DNA from: Vitreoscilla filiformis
GTDB taxonomy: Bacteria > Pseudomonadota > Gammaproteobacteria > Burkholderiales > Burkholderiaceae_C
NCBI RefSeq assembly: GCF_002222655.1
Contig: NZ_CP022423.1
Span: 1,054,001 to 1,118,000, forward strand
DNA: 64,000 bases
Direction: 5' to 3'
The notes under the pieces were generated by a model, which searched no databases, had not been told where the DNA came from, and saw only the letters and a list, made by a program, of their open reading frames with translations. Positions 42,276 through 52,103 of this stretch are shown here, piece after piece. How positions within the stretch are numbered: the first letter of the stretch is position 1; every line of letters starts with the position of its first letter. The translations under genes were made by a program, and so were the position numbers.

Positions 42276-43430
42276 TCAGGTGGCGGGCTTGAAAGGGCGT
42301 GATCGCAGGGGCAGGGCCAAGCGGCGTATCAACCAAGCGCCAGCGGCCAAAGGCCAGAGCCAGCCGATCCATTGCGCCAGTCCGTGGAAGCGCACAAACC
42401 GGCTTTGTTCCCAGCCTTGGAGGGTTTGGTTCAGGTAAGGGTCCTCCGGGGCTTGGATGACGAGCAGACACAGCAGCGCCAATCCCGCCAGCCCCAGACC
42501 CGCTGAGAGGCGCTGGGGCACCCACGCCAAGCCCAGCGCCAGGCCAACGGCGCTCACCAGAGCGGCAGGCACCGCTGGGGACACCCAAGCCAGCGCGTGT
42601 TCGGGGCCGAAGTTCAACGCCGCCGAGCAGGTCGCGCCCAGGGCTGCCAGGCCCGTCAGGGCGGGCACCATGGCCATGCGGCGCCAAGGGGTGCGGGTGA
42701 TGGTGTGGCTCAGCAAACACGGACACAGCAAACCCAGCAGCACCATGAACCCCTCCACCAGCAGAGGCAAACGGGCCTCGCTCACGGTGAGTTCAGCGAT
42801 CAGCTCCAGAGGGGCCTGCGCCCAGGGGACATCGATGAGCCAGTCGATCAGCGTGTCTTGGACGCGCACCCAGCTCGGGCCCAGCCCCAGGGGAACCGAC
42901 GTTGGAAACAACAAAGCCGCAGGCCACAGCCACAGCAACACCAAGGCTCCGGTGCTGTGCTGGATGAACCAGCGTTCGCGCCAATGGTGCCAGCGGTCGA
43001 GCCAGTCCAGGCGTTCCAGCACCCAGCCGAGCCCGGCACCGACGGCGCCGCCGCCGGTGTTGAGCAGCCAGTCCAGCATTGAGGGATAACGCCGGGGCAG
43101 GAAGTGTTGCACCACTTCCATCAGGTAAGACAGCAGCGCTGGCCCTGCAACGGCGATCAACAGGCAGACCAGCGCGGGATGATGCTGACGGCGTCCTGCC
43201 ACGTAGAGCAAGATGCCCAGCGGCACATACCCGACGAAGTTGGCCCAACTGTCGAACGTGCCCCACCAGCGGGGCAGTTGCAGCCACAGCACGTCATGCC
43301 AGTGGACAGCGCCGCCGGGCCAATGCCAGTCCGAAAAGGGGTAGAGGCTGGCATAGACCACCAGCGCCGCCAACGCCAACGCCAGCCCGGTGGCGGAGCT
43401 GCGGCGTCTGGGCTGCGCGGCCGGAGGCAT
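42276..43430 (-). CDS. VanZ-family membrane protein
   Basis: A 384-residue membrane protein with about ten predicted segments. The N-terminal third has the VanZ-like pattern: DSWANFVGYVPLGILLYV and SMLDWLLNTGGGAVGAGLG, with LMEVVQHFLPRR between (acidic/His residues in the membrane). VanZ proteins are linked to glycopeptide tolerance in Gram-positives, but most members, like this one, have unknown function. It starts 12 bp after the hemJ stop in the same direction. Confidence 0.8.
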   Translation of the reverse strand: MPPAAQPRRRSSATGLALALAALVVYASLYPFSDWHWPGGAVHWHDVLWLQLPRWWGTFDSWANFVGYVPLGILLYVAGRRQHHPALVCLLIAVAGPALLSYLMEVVQHFLPRRYPSMLDWLLNTGGGAVGAGLGWVLERLDWLDRWHHWRERWFIQHSTGALVLLWLWPAALLFPTSVPLGLGPSWVRVQDTLIDWLIDVPWAQAPLELIAELTVSEARLPLLVEGFMVLLGLLCPCLLSHTITRTPWRRMAMVPALTGLAALGATCSAALNFGPEHALAWVSPAVPAALVSAVGLALGLAWVPQRLSAGLGLAGLALLCLLVIQAPEDPYLNQTLQGWEQSRFVRFHGLAQWIGWLWPLAAGAWLIRRLALPLRSRPFKPAT

Positions 43431-43442
43431 GGGGCCGCTGGG

Positions 43443-43886
43443 TCAGAAGGGCTTGACCACCACCAGCACCACGGTGGCGGCGAACAGCAGCACGGTGATC
43501 TCGTTGAACACCCGGAACCAGCGGTGGCTGCGTTGATTGGCTTGCTGCTCGAACTGGCGCAACAGGTGGCGGCAGTAGCCCTGGTAGCCCAGCGTCAAGG
43601 TGACGAGGGTGAGTTTGGCGTGCATCCAACCGTTGCCGGGGCCTTTCAAGCCGATGCCGTAGTGGAGCCACAGCACCAAGCCCAGCGCCAGCGCGATCGT
43701 CATCAGAATCATGCCGAAGCGGTGCAGCTTGTGACCCATGAGCAGCAGGCGCGCACGTTCGGCGTGGCTGTCCGGCGGCACCATGGCCAAGTTGACGAAG
43801 ATGCGTGGCAGATAAAACAGGCCGGCGAACCAGCTTGCCACGAACACGATGTGGAAGGCCTTGACCCAGAGGTACGCATTGCTCAT
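43443..43886 (-). CDS. hemJ: HemJ-type protoporphyrinogen IX oxidase
   Basis: A 147-residue membrane protein with four segments. WVKAFHIVFVASWFAGLFYLPRIFV contains the family's conserved His and Arg (motifs KAFHI and FYLPR), and NGWMHAKLTL has the conserved lysine. HemJ oxidises protoporphyrinogen IX in haem synthesis when HemG/HemY is missing. Its neighbour is hemB, divergent, which supports the call. Start at ATG 43884-43886. Confidence 0.88.
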   Translation of the reverse strand: MSNAYLWVKAFHIVFVASWFAGLFYLPRIFVNLAMVPPDSHAERARLLLMGHKLHRFGMILMTIALALGLVLWLHYGIGLKGPGNGWMHAKLTLVTLTLGYQGYCRHLLRQFEQQANQRSHRWFRVFNEITVLLFAATVVLVVVKPF

Positions 43887-43940
43887 GGGTGGAATTATCC
43901 GGTGGCCCCTGCGCAGCGAAGGGCAGGGCAGAAAAGAAAG

Positions 43941-43964
43941 AGCCCCGGCCAAAGGGCCGAGGCT
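43941..43964 (-). terminator. Terminator hairpin with T-rich tail upstream of hemJ
   Basis: On the minus strand AGCCTCGGCC (43955-43964), four-base loop, then GGCCGGGGCT (43941-43950), one mismatch, followed by CTTTCTTTTC. It is a rho-independent terminator by form. It lies upstream of hemJ rather than after a gene, so it either ends a small RNA or attenuates hemJ. AGGCTTT/AAAGCCT (43960-43974) can pair instead and would disrupt the terminator. Confidence 0.65.
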
Positions 43965-44075
43965 TTAAAAGCCTTGACGCTGTCATCACGTGAAGGCACC
44001 TGCTCAGGGAGGAAAAGCAGGGAGGTCAACCCATCCGGGCATCGCTCAGGTACGAACTTTACCACCACATGGGCT
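43941..44075 (-). ncRNA. Candidate small RNA or hemJ attenuator leader
   Basis: Minus-strand stretch ending at the terminator above. It contains a CCTGCT/AGCAGG hairpin (43999-44020 region) whose loop exposes UCCUCCC, and a second CCUCCC copy just before it; both are anti-Shine-Dalgarno-like. The 5' end is a guess; TATGGT near 44078-44083 could be a -10 element. Confidence 0.3.
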
Positions 44076-44177
44076 CGCTACCATAGGGTCTGGCCGATCA
44101 GGGGTGCGCAAAATGGGTTTTGAAACACTCCGGACACATTTGCCCGCCGTCCTGCGTTGCACTCGCTTCTTTTTTGA

Positions 44178-45194
<1,017 letters not shown>

Positions 45195-45207
45195 AGGCAG
45201 ATCGGAC

Positions 45208-46311
45208 ATGCGCATCTTTCACATCACGCCGGAGCGTTTCGAGGAGCTGCCTGCGCTGCCTCAGACGGTGCCGGACACGGGTTTTCTGTGGGTCGGCTGC
45301 GGGCGTCGGGTGTTTGAGGTGCAGCGTGAGCCGATTCAGGCCGCATTGGGGCGGTGGGGGGTCGGGGCGTTGGTGGATCTGCACCTGAGCGACTTGCTCA
45401 ACGCCCAACTGCCTTCCCATTACGACGACACTTCGTGGTACGACTTGCTGGTGTTTCGCCGCCTGGCGCCCAGCAACAACAGCCGGGATTTGTTTGTCGA
45501 TGACGAGCACGGCACGCTGGCCGGTGCCCGGCGAGCGTTGGAGGCGATTGACACCAGTCCGGTCGGGTTCGCTGTCTTCGACCGCGTGTTGTTGACCGTC
45601 CACCCGACGGATTGTCAAGTGCGCGAGTATTTTGCGCAGCGCCTGGCGCAGCACTCCAAAGAAACGGACCTGCGCGGCAGCGGGCGGTTGCCCGCCAGTC
45701 CTGCGGAGCTGATGCTGCGCATGCTCAACCACATGGTGGACAGCTACCTGGAGTTGCGCCGTTTGCTGACACGTCAGCTCACCACGTTGCAGACGGCCTT
45801 GCTCAATCCGCGCAGCCAGTTCGATGACTGGGAGGTGCTGCTGGCCTCGCGGGACACGCTGCACATGCTCGAAGACACCTGCGAGGATCAGCGCAGCGCC
45901 GTGCAAGAGTGGATCGACGCGCTTGATGAATGGCCCCAAGAATCTGACCCCGAGGCGCGGCGTGAGCGCGAACTGCTGAGGGTGCGTTCGCGTGATGTGC
46001 TGGAGCACATCGAACGGGTGCTCAGCCATGTGCGGCGGTTACAGCAGTCGGCGGAGGCGGCGGTGCAGATGCACTTTTCGGCGCTGGGCCATCGCACCAA
46101 CGACATCATGCGCACCCTCACCGCGCTGACGGCCATTTTTTTGCCGCTCAACCTCATCACCGGCATTTTCGGGATGAACTTCGATGAGTTGCCGCTGATC
46201 CACAACCGCGATGGGTTTTGGTTGGCAGCGTTTTTGATGATGTCGGTGGCGTTGGCGCTGGTGTGGCTGTTCTGGCGCCAGCGGTATTTGGGGCGCAACG
46301 CCAAGCGGTAA
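45208..46311 (+). CDS. corA: CorA-family magnesium/cobalt transporter
   Basis: A 367-residue CorA protein: a long helical cytoplasmic domain and two C-terminal membrane segments. The first (ALTAIFLPLNLITGIFGMNF) ends in the diagnostic GMN motif, and the second (WLAAFLMMSVALALVWLF) is followed by basic residues. It mediates Mg2+ influx (also Co2+, Ni2+). The gene follows hemB on the same strand; HemB here appears Mg-dependent, but a functional link is conjecture. Confidence 0.94.
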   Translation: MRIFHITPERFEELPALPQTVPDTGFLWVGCGRRVFEVQREPIQAALGRWGVGALVDLHLSDLLNAQLPSHYDDTSWYDLLVFRRLAPSNNSRDLFVDDEHGTLAGARRALEAIDTSPVGFAVFDRVLLTVHPTDCQVREYFAQRLAQHSKETDLRGSGRLPASPAELMLRMLNHMVDSYLELRRLLTRQLTTLQTALLNPRSQFDDWEVLLASRDTLHMLEDTCEDQRSAVQEWIDALDEWPQESDPEARRERELLRVRSRDVLEHIERVLSHVRRLQQSAEAAVQMHFSALGHRTNDIMRTLTALTAIFLPLNLITGIFGMNFDELPLIHNRDGFWLAAFLMMSVALALVWLFWRQRYLGRNAKR

Positions 46312-46338
46312 TCTTCCGCCAGTCTCCTCCCGCCAGCC

Positions 46339-47352
46339 TCAACCGGCTTGCAACGGCATGATGGGGGCGACAGGCTCAGGCGCCAGCAGCGTCCCATCGC
46401 GCAGGCCGCGTGCGGTGCCCATGCACAAGCCCAAGATGATGATGGAGGCCAGTGCCAGCAGCACTGGCCCGAGCACGGCCAGCAAGCCGCTGCCCGGCGT
46501 GGCCAACCGCAGCGTGAGCGCCGCCAAAGCTGCCAGCGGGAAGCTCATGCCCCAATGGGCGACCGAAAACGCCAACCCCCGCAAGCGCGCAGCCAATGTG
46601 GCCACCCACAGCAGGCTGAACAGCGCCATGCCCCAGCACAGCCAGCCGATGAGCAGCGGCGCTCCCAGTTGCAGGCTGGACAGCCCCACCACCGCTGGCG
46701 GTGCGATGAAAATGAACGTGGTCGGCAAGAGGCGCTCCGGCCACGTGCCTTGCACCGCCAGGCGCACCACCAACAGCACCAGCACCACGGGCCAAAACAT
46801 CAGGCCGAGACCGAACTGCGCGGCGGCCCACTCTTCATGCCCGAGCGGCACCCCCGCCAGCGGTGCCAGCACGTTGCCGACGATCGGAATGAACAGCGCC
46901 GGGGTGACGCTGGCCCACTGCAACCCACCGGCCTTGTTGCCCAACCACCAGCGCGACAGCACCCACAGCGTCACGCCGAACTGCCCGATGGCGCCCAGCC
47001 ACCACAGGGCGGCGCCCCAGGTCGTGGGGCCGAGCAAAGCAGTGGCGACGGTGGCCATCAGCATCACTGCAATCGGCACAGCAGCGACGAAGGTGTGACG
47101 CACGGGGTGTTTCAGATCATCGGCCCAAGCTTCGGGGTGACGCTGCCAGCGCACCCACGATGCGCCGAGCAACACCAACAACACCAAGGCCGCCAAGGCG
47201 CCGATCACCAGGGCGATGCCGGTGGCCATCTCCCCCATGAGCGGCGCCGCACGGTGCCAAGCCAGGGACAGGCCGCTCAAGCCCATGACGGTGGCGAACC
47301 AACCGGGAAATAAAAACTTGAGCGCAGCAGGGGGAGAGGCGGGAAAGGTCAT
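46339..47352 (-). CDS. SLAC1/TDT-family anion channel-like transporter
   Basis: A 337-residue membrane protein with ten predicted segments, of the TDT/SLAC1 family (TehA, C4-dicarboxylate carriers and sulfite exporters). The start FLFPGWFATVMGLSGLSLAW and the ALWWLGAIGQFGVTLWVLSRW segment match the fold. Substrate cannot be read off; anions such as tellurite, nitrate, sulfite or dicarboxylates occur in the family. In this sulfur-oxidising setting sulfite export is possible. Start at ATG 47350-47352; divergent from the DsrE gene. Confidence 0.8.
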   Translation of the reverse strand: MTFPASPPAALKFLFPGWFATVMGLSGLSLAWHRAAPLMGEMATGIALVIGALAALVLLVLLGASWVRWQRHPEAWADDLKHPVRHTFVAAVPIAVMLMATVATALLGPTTWGAALWWLGAIGQFGVTLWVLSRWWLGNKAGGLQWASVTPALFIPIVGNVLAPLAGVPLGHEEWAAAQFGLGLMFWPVVLVLLVVRLAVQGTWPERLLPTTFIFIAPPAVVGLSSLQLGAPLLIGWLCWGMALFSLLWVATLAARLRGLAFSVAHWGMSFPLAALAALTLRLATPGSGLLAVLGPVLLALASIIILGLCMGTARGLRDGTLLAPEPVAPIMPLQAG

Positions 47353-47411
47353 GAGTGGTTGAAAGATGTGGATACAGTGGCCGGTATTCTGAACAAACCG
47401 GAGATGTCTGC

Positions 47412-47825
47412 ATGATGCTGCGCAATGCAACCCTGGGTGTGGTGTGGGGCTGGATGGCCCTGTGCGCCCAGGCCCAGGACAGGGTGGTCTACCACGTCAA
47501 CGATGCCGCGACACAGGCCCCCTTGGCGCTGCGCTACATCGGCAACCAGCTCGACCACGATCCGGCCACCCAAGTCACCCTGGTGGCGCACGGTGCGGGG
47601 GTCGATTTCCTCATGGAAGGCGCCAAGGATCGCCAGGGTGTGGCTTATGCCTCTGCTGTGGCGGCGCTCAAGGCGCGGGGCGTGCATTTCGAGGTGTGCC
47701 AGGTGACGATGAAAAACCGCAACCTGCGGCCCGACCAGTTTCTCTTGGAAGCCGAATACACCCCCGCTGGGGCCGTGCGCCTGACCAAGTTGCAGATGCA
47801 AGGCTGGGCCTACATCAAGCCGTGA
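47412..47825 (+). CDS. Exported DsrE-family protein
   Basis: A 137-residue protein with an N-terminal signal (ending CAQAQ) and a DsrE-like domain: RVVYHVNDAATQAPLALRYI, VTLVAHGAGVDFLM. There is one cysteine in the DsrE position (FEVCQVTMKN). Cytoplasmic DsrE proteins carry sulfane sulfur in oxidation pathways; this one is exported. ATG 47412 has GGAG upstream and is followed by a second ATG. It converges on the TauE/SafE gene, overlapping it by 16 bp. Confidence 0.85.
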   Translation: MMLRNATLGVVWGWMALCAQAQDRVVYHVNDAATQAPLALRYIGNQLDHDPATQVTLVAHGAGVDFLMEGAKDRQGVAYASAVAALKARGVHFEVCQVTMKNRNLRPDQFLLEAEYTPAGAVRLTKLQMQGWAYIKP

Positions 47826-48670
47826 GTGGGGGCCGCGCTGGCCCAACTCAGCAGTGCTTTGGCCGCCATCGTCAAGGTGACGCCGGCACACAGTAAGGCA
47901 AAAATTTGCTGCAAGCGACGGCCCGCCAGTCGATGAGCCACTTGCCGGCCCAGCAGCAGTGCGCTGGCCGCGCCCAGGCCGAATGGTGCGGCCACGCTCC
48001 ACGGAAAGGTGCCATGCCCCGCCGCAGCGGTGATGCCTCCCATGGACACCAGCGCAATCACCGCCAACGAGGTGGCGGCGATGCCACGCGGTGAAATGTC
48101 GGTGTGGCGCGTCAGCGCTGGCACGATGACGAAGCCTCCGCCCACGCCCAGCAACCCACTCAACAGCCCGGACAACATGCCGATCCCCGCCAGTGCCCGG
48201 GCACAGGGGCGGGTCCATGTCAGGCGGCCTTCGTTGGGGTTGATGCGGCAGGGGCGGCGCTCCTGAGGGAGTTGCGGCTCTTCGCCGGCGGGGGTGGGGG
48301 CCGCGTCGCTGCGCGATGCCCGCCACATGCGCCAAGCCGATTGGCCCATCACCACCGAGAACATCAACATCAGCGGCGCCGTGGGCAGGTGTTGCGCCAA
48401 CCACACCCCCAGCGGTGCCAGCGCCATGCCTGTCAGGCCGATGAGCGCGGCGGCGCGGTAGCGCACCAGCCCATCGCGCAGCCCGAGCACGGCGCCCAGC
48501 CCCGACGCCAATCCCACCGCGACCAGCGCGACCGGGGCCGCTTGTTGCATCGGCAGGCGCAGGCCAAACACCAGCAGCGGCACCGCCAAACTGCCCCCGC
48601 CGGCCCCGGTCAAGGCCAAGATCACCCCGACGATGGCGCCCAGCCCGCCTGCCAGCAGCGTGTTGTCCAT
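47810..48670 (-). CDS. TauE/SafE-family anion (sulfite) exporter
   Basis: A 286-residue membrane protein with eight predicted segments and the two TauE/SafE repeats: GAIVGVILALTGAGGGSLAVPLL at the start and MLSGLLSGLLGVGGGFVIVPAL in the middle (shown by the G-G-G motifs TGAGGG and GVGGGF). The family exports sulfite, sulfoacetate or related anions. Next to a DsrE gene and in a Sox organism, sulfite is the likeliest substrate. It lies 8 bp after the methyltransferase stop, the last gene of a four-gene minus-strand operon. Confidence 0.87.
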   Translation of the reverse strand: MDNTLLAGGLGAIVGVILALTGAGGGSLAVPLLVFGLRLPMQQAAPVALVAVGLASGLGAVLGLRDGLVRYRAAALIGLTGMALAPLGVWLAQHLPTAPLMLMFSVVMGQSAWRMWRASRSDAAPTPAGEEPQLPQERRPCRINPNEGRLTWTRPCARALAGIGMLSGLLSGLLGVGGGFVIVPALTRHTDISPRGIAATSLAVIALVSMGGITAAAGHGTFPWSVAAPFGLGAASALLLGRQVAHRLAGRRLQQIFALLCAGVTLTMAAKALLSWASAAPTHGLM

Positions 48671-48678
48671 GATCCGCG

Positions 48679-49380
48679 TCAGGCGTTGCGACGCAACAGA
48701 CGCACCCACATCGGACGGGTGAATACCAGCCCGTCGGCGCCCAGGTGCGGACGCAGCGCGGCTTGCACTTCGGCCCGTTTGGCATCGTCGATGGCGTGAT
48801 CCACGAACGTGGGGAACAACATGCGCTGCTCGAAGGCCTCGATGCTGGCGAAGTGCGCTGGCATGTCGAACCGCTCGCAGGCTTCTTCTCGCCAAGTGCC
48901 GACAGCGATGGCGGCATCGAGTGCCGCTTGGGCGGCGGCGCGCACCACGCCTTCATCGTTGTAGAGTTTGACGATGTCGTTCAGGGCGCCGTCGTAGACC
49001 GGCTCGCTCACATACAGCCAGCCGCCCGGGCGCAACACACGCGCCACCTCGGCCAACGCCTGCGCCATGTGATCCACCGGGACATGGTGCAACGATTTGA
49101 GCATCAACGCGCCATCAAAGCGCCCATCGGGCAGCGGGATGTGTTCCGCGCCGCCAGCCAGAAACACCAACCCTGCTTGCGGCTCAGCCAGGTTTTTGAC
49201 GTGCTGGCGCATGTCGGTTTCCAGGCCCATGACGTGGGCGCCTGCAAAACGCCCCACCAAACTGCGGGCCAAGCGAGCGGCCCCGCAACCCAGTTCAATC
49301 AATTGGGCCCCGGGCAGGGGCACCAGGCGGGCCAGCACGTCGAGTTCGTCGGCAATGAGCGGGGTATCGGCAGTGTTCAT
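48679..49380 (-). CDS. Class I SAM-dependent methyltransferase
   Basis: A 233-residue methyltransferase with motif I LIELGCGAARLARSL, motif II near GLETD, and a post-I segment DGALMLKSLHHVP, the UbiE/class-XI (Methyltransf_11) pattern. No transmembrane part. Substrate unknown. The start ATG 49378-49380 overlaps the TlpA-like gene by four bases (ATGA), so these two are coupled. Confidence 0.82.
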   Translation of the reverse strand: MNTADTPLIADELDVLARLVPLPGAQLIELGCGAARLARSLVGRFAGAHVMGLETDMRQHVKNLAEPQAGLVFLAGGAEHIPLPDGRFDGALMLKSLHHVPVDHMAQALAEVARVLRPGGWLYVSEPVYDGALNDIVKLYNDEGVVRAAAQAALDAAIAVGTWREEACERFDMPAHFASIEAFEQRMLFPTFVDHAIDDAKRAEVQAALRPHLGADGLVFTRPMWVRLLRRNA

Positions 49381-50237
49381 CGGTGAGAGGCTGAGGAGGA
49401 TGACGAAGGGGATGGGCGCAACGCCCGCAACTCGGTTTCCAGCGCCACGGCGGTGAGGATGCCAAAGTGGCGTGACACCACTTGGCCATGCGCGTCGTAA
49501 AACACCGTGGTTGGCAAGCCGGGGGAGCCCAAGGCCGGGCCCAGGGCGCGGGCGCTGTCGAGCCAGACATGGTCAGGTGTCCAGCCTGGGTCGTTCAGGT
49601 AAGCACGGACGGCAGCCGCGCTCTCGCCTTGGTTGACGAACAGGATGTCCAGCTCGGTTTCGCGGCGCTGGGTGGCAACCAGCAAGGGCATTTCCGCTCG
49701 GCAGGGGCCACACCAACTGGCCCAAAGGTTGACCACGCGGGGCCGTCCGGTGGCTTGACCCAGGTGCAGCACCTGGGCCGACCCGTAGAGTGCCTGCACC
49801 GGCACCGACACCGGTGGCGGCGGGCGTCCCACACCGAGCGCCCACCCCAGCATCAATGCTCCGCTGGCGCTGAGGGTACACGCGCCCCACACGGGCCGGC
49901 GCAGCCCTGGCGTGTGCCGCAGACCCCAGGCCAGCGCGATCACGCCGGCGAGTCCGCCGGCGACCCACGAGGCGCCCCCATCGCGCACATCCAGCACGCT
50001 CCACGGGGACGACGCGAACACCTCGGCGTGTCGCACCACATGGCCCAACCGCGCCGCCAACCCACCCACCAGCGCGGCCACCATCACCACCTGACCGGCG
50101 CGTGCGGCTTGTGCCGGGACATCAGGCGCCAGATGCCGGGCCCAGCGCTCAGCGCCCCACGACGCCCACCACACCGCCCCGAGCCACAGCACCGGAAGCA
50201 ACGGCAACGCCACAGGGCCCAGGGAAATCGACAGCAT
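49377..50237 (-). CDS. TlpA/DsbE-like thioredoxin with N-terminal membrane domain
   Basis: A 286-residue protein. The N-terminal half has about four membrane segments of the type seen in prolipoprotein diacylglyceryl transferase-like fusions (GGLAARLGHVVRH, ASWVAGGLAG). The C-terminal half is a TlpA-like thioredoxin with active site WASWCGPCRAEMPLL. The thioredoxin part would face the periplasm and reduce disulfides, for example in cytochrome c maturation. It is encoded 15 bp after the DUF3422 gene and overlaps the methyltransferase. Confidence 0.85.
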   Translation of the reverse strand: MLSISLGPVALPLLPVLWLGAVWWASWGAERWARHLAPDVPAQAARAGQVVMVAALVGGLAARLGHVVRHAEVFASSPWSVLDVRDGGASWVAGGLAGVIALAWGLRHTPGLRRPVWGACTLSASGALMLGWALGVGRPPPPVSVPVQALYGSAQVLHLGQATGRPRVVNLWASWCGPCRAEMPLLVATQRRETELDILFVNQGESAAAVRAYLNDPGWTPDHVWLDSARALGPALGSPGLPTTVFYDAHGQVVSRHFGILTAVALETELRALRPSPSSSSSASHR

Positions 50238-50252
50238 GGGGAGGAGGGTTCA

Positions 50253-51572
50253 TCAATGACCACCCGCGTCGTGCAACTTGGCGTGAATGCGTTGGGTGGC
50301 TTTCCATACCCCCCACAGTACCACAGGAATCAAACTGCCCGCGAGCACTTCGGGATTGAGCGGCAAGCCCGCGCCCTTGAGGGCTTTGCCGCCGTACAGC
50401 ACCAAACTGACCATGTAATAAGAGATGGCGGCGATGGACAAACCCTCCACCGTCGATTGCAGCTTGAGTTGCAGCTCCTGCCCCCGCGTGAGTTTGGCCA
50501 GCAGTTGCTGGTTTTGCGCTTCGGTGGCGATGTCCACCCGCGTGCGCAGCAAGGCGCTGGCGCGTTCGATGCGCTGCGACAGCCCAGCCAAGCGTCGCTC
50601 CGTGGCCGCCACGGTGGCGATGGCGGGTGAGAAGCGGTGTTGCATGAACACCCCGAGCGTCTGCGTGCCCGGGATGGCCACCTCGCGCAGCTCGCCAATG
50701 CGCTGGCGCACCAGCTCGGCATAAGCTTGGGTGGCGGAAAAGCGGTAACTGTGTTCCGCCGTGGCCCGTTCGATTCCCGCTGCGACGTGGATCAAACGGT
50801 GCAACAGATCGGGCTCGGAGGTGCTGCTGCTCTCCAAATGGGCGGTGATCTGCGCCAACCCGGCTTCGGCTTCCGCCAGTTGCGGGGTGAGCGACTTGGC
50901 CGACGGCAGCCCCCGCAGCGCCATCAACCGGTAAGTTTCCAGCTCTAACAGACGTTGCGAAATGCGGCCCGCACGGGTTTCCGTGGTGCCCGGTGGGGCG
51001 ATCACCAGCATGCGTTCAAACCCCGAATCGCGCAGGCGAAAGTTGGTGACGGCCAGGGAGTGCCCGCCTCCGAGCAGCGATGCGAGCACGGTGCGACCGC
51101 CCATCCAGCGTTGTGCCAGGGCCAGCACGGCGTGGGGATCGGTGATGTCGTGGGTGACCATCGCCAGCTTGATGGCGGCCACGGTGCGCCCCGGAATGCC
51201 CGCCAACCATGCCGCCGGCAGCACCAGATGGCTCAGCAGCTCGGGTTCCTCAGCACCGAGTTGAGCCGAATCCGGCAGGGGTTGTACCAACGAGTAGCGC
51301 GTGAACTCGGTGTGGCGCTCCCACTTCAGGGTGAATCCGGGTCGCCGCAGGCGCAAAAAATGGCCCCGTAAATCGGCCTGCGGCAGCGCTTCCAACCCTG
51401 GCAAACGGCGCAGGTGTTCCCACTCCTGTTCCCGGCTGACGCCTTCATTGAGCACGGCCACGTACACCACCAAAGCAGGCAGCCGGATGCGCGCCGATGG
51501 ACGGGCGTGGATTTCGTTGTGCAGCAGTTCGCGTTGGGCGTCGTTGGGGGGGAGTGCGGTGAGGGCAGTCAT
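50253..51572 (-). CDS. DUF3422 family membrane protein
   Basis: A 439-residue protein of the DUF3422 family: N-terminal LHNEIHARPSARIRLPA is characteristic, a long soluble coiled region follows, and two hydrophobic segments lie near the C-terminus (IAAISYYMVSLVLYGG and LAGSLIPVVLWGVW). Function unknown. It heads the minus-strand run with the TlpA-like, methyltransferase and TauE/SafE genes. The start ATG 51570-51572 is taken because the upstream frame is a shadow of the cytochrome gene leader. Confidence 0.88.
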   Translation of the reverse strand: MTALTALPPNDAQRELLHNEIHARPSARIRLPALVVYVAVLNEGVSREQEWEHLRRLPGLEALPQADLRGHFLRLRRPGFTLKWERHTEFTRYSLVQPLPDSAQLGAEEPELLSHLVLPAAWLAGIPGRTVAAIKLAMVTHDITDPHAVLALAQRWMGGRTVLASLLGGGHSLAVTNFRLRDSGFERMLVIAPPGTTETRAGRISQRLLELETYRLMALRGLPSAKSLTPQLAEAEAGLAQITAHLESSSTSEPDLLHRLIHVAAGIERATAEHSYRFSATQAYAELVRQRIGELREVAIPGTQTLGVFMQHRFSPAIATVAATERRLAGLSQRIERASALLRTRVDIATEAQNQQLLAKLTRGQELQLKLQSTVEGLSIAAISYYMVSLVLYGGKALKGAGLPLNPEVLAGSLIPVVLWGVWKATQRIHAKLHDAGGH

Positions 51573-51690
51573 GGTGGGCCAAAGAGAAACAGTCGCCAGC
51601 CGGGCAGCAAGTATGGGGCCCGCTGTTGTTAAGCCGACCCTAATGCGGGCGGCCAAGAATACCCCTGTCGGTTTCACAGGAGGTGGAGAC

Positions 51691-52083
51691 ATGCGCAGGG
51701 CGAACAAAGCCGCACGCGGCCCCGGGTGGGGGCTGGTTGCGGGGTTATCTATCGCGTTGGTGGGATGCGGTGGGGGGACGGACGAGTCCGCCAGCGCCGC
51801 TGAGGCCACCGCTGCAACGGCGGCCAGGGCTGTGGCCGTGCAAGAGGCCAGCTTGGGCCAGCCGGCCAACACCACGGGGCGGTTGCTGGCGTCCAACTGT
51901 TTCCAATGCCACGGCACGGGGGGCATGGGCGGGTTGGAAAAAATTCGGGGAGGGGAGGTCAGCGAAGTGCGCGAATACCGCGACCTGCTGCGCCAACCCG
52001 CCAACCAAGACATCATGGCCGCGCACGCCCAGGGTTACACCGACGCGCAGATCGCCGCCATCATCCAATACCTCCAGCAATGA
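51691..52083 (+). CDS. fccA: Cytochrome subunit of flavocytochrome c sulfide dehydrogenase
   Basis: A 130-residue monohaem cytochrome c with haem site CFQCHGTGG near residue 71 and a signal ending in a lipobox-like LVGCGGG, so it may be lipid-anchored in the periplasm. With FccB it oxidises sulfide and passes electrons to cytochrome c. ATG 51691 has an AGGTGGAG ribosome site. It is smaller than dihaem FccA of Allochromatium; monohaem forms are usual in Betaproteobacteria. The fccB start lies within 21 bp. Confidence 0.88.
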   Translation: MRRANKAARGPGWGLVAGLSIALVGCGGGTDESASAAEATAATAARAVAVQEASLGQPANTTGRLLASNCFQCHGTGGMGGLEKIRGGEVSEVREYRDLLRQPANQDIMAAHAQGYTDAQIAAIIQYLQQ

Positions 52084-52103
52084 ATCGCACCGGGAGTGAT
52101 GCC

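Noticed and set aside
44005..44025. Two CAGGGAGG repeats as ribosome sites on the plus strand
   Set aside because: No start codon at a usable distance; more likely the complement of the anti-Shine-Dalgarno-like loops on the minus strand.
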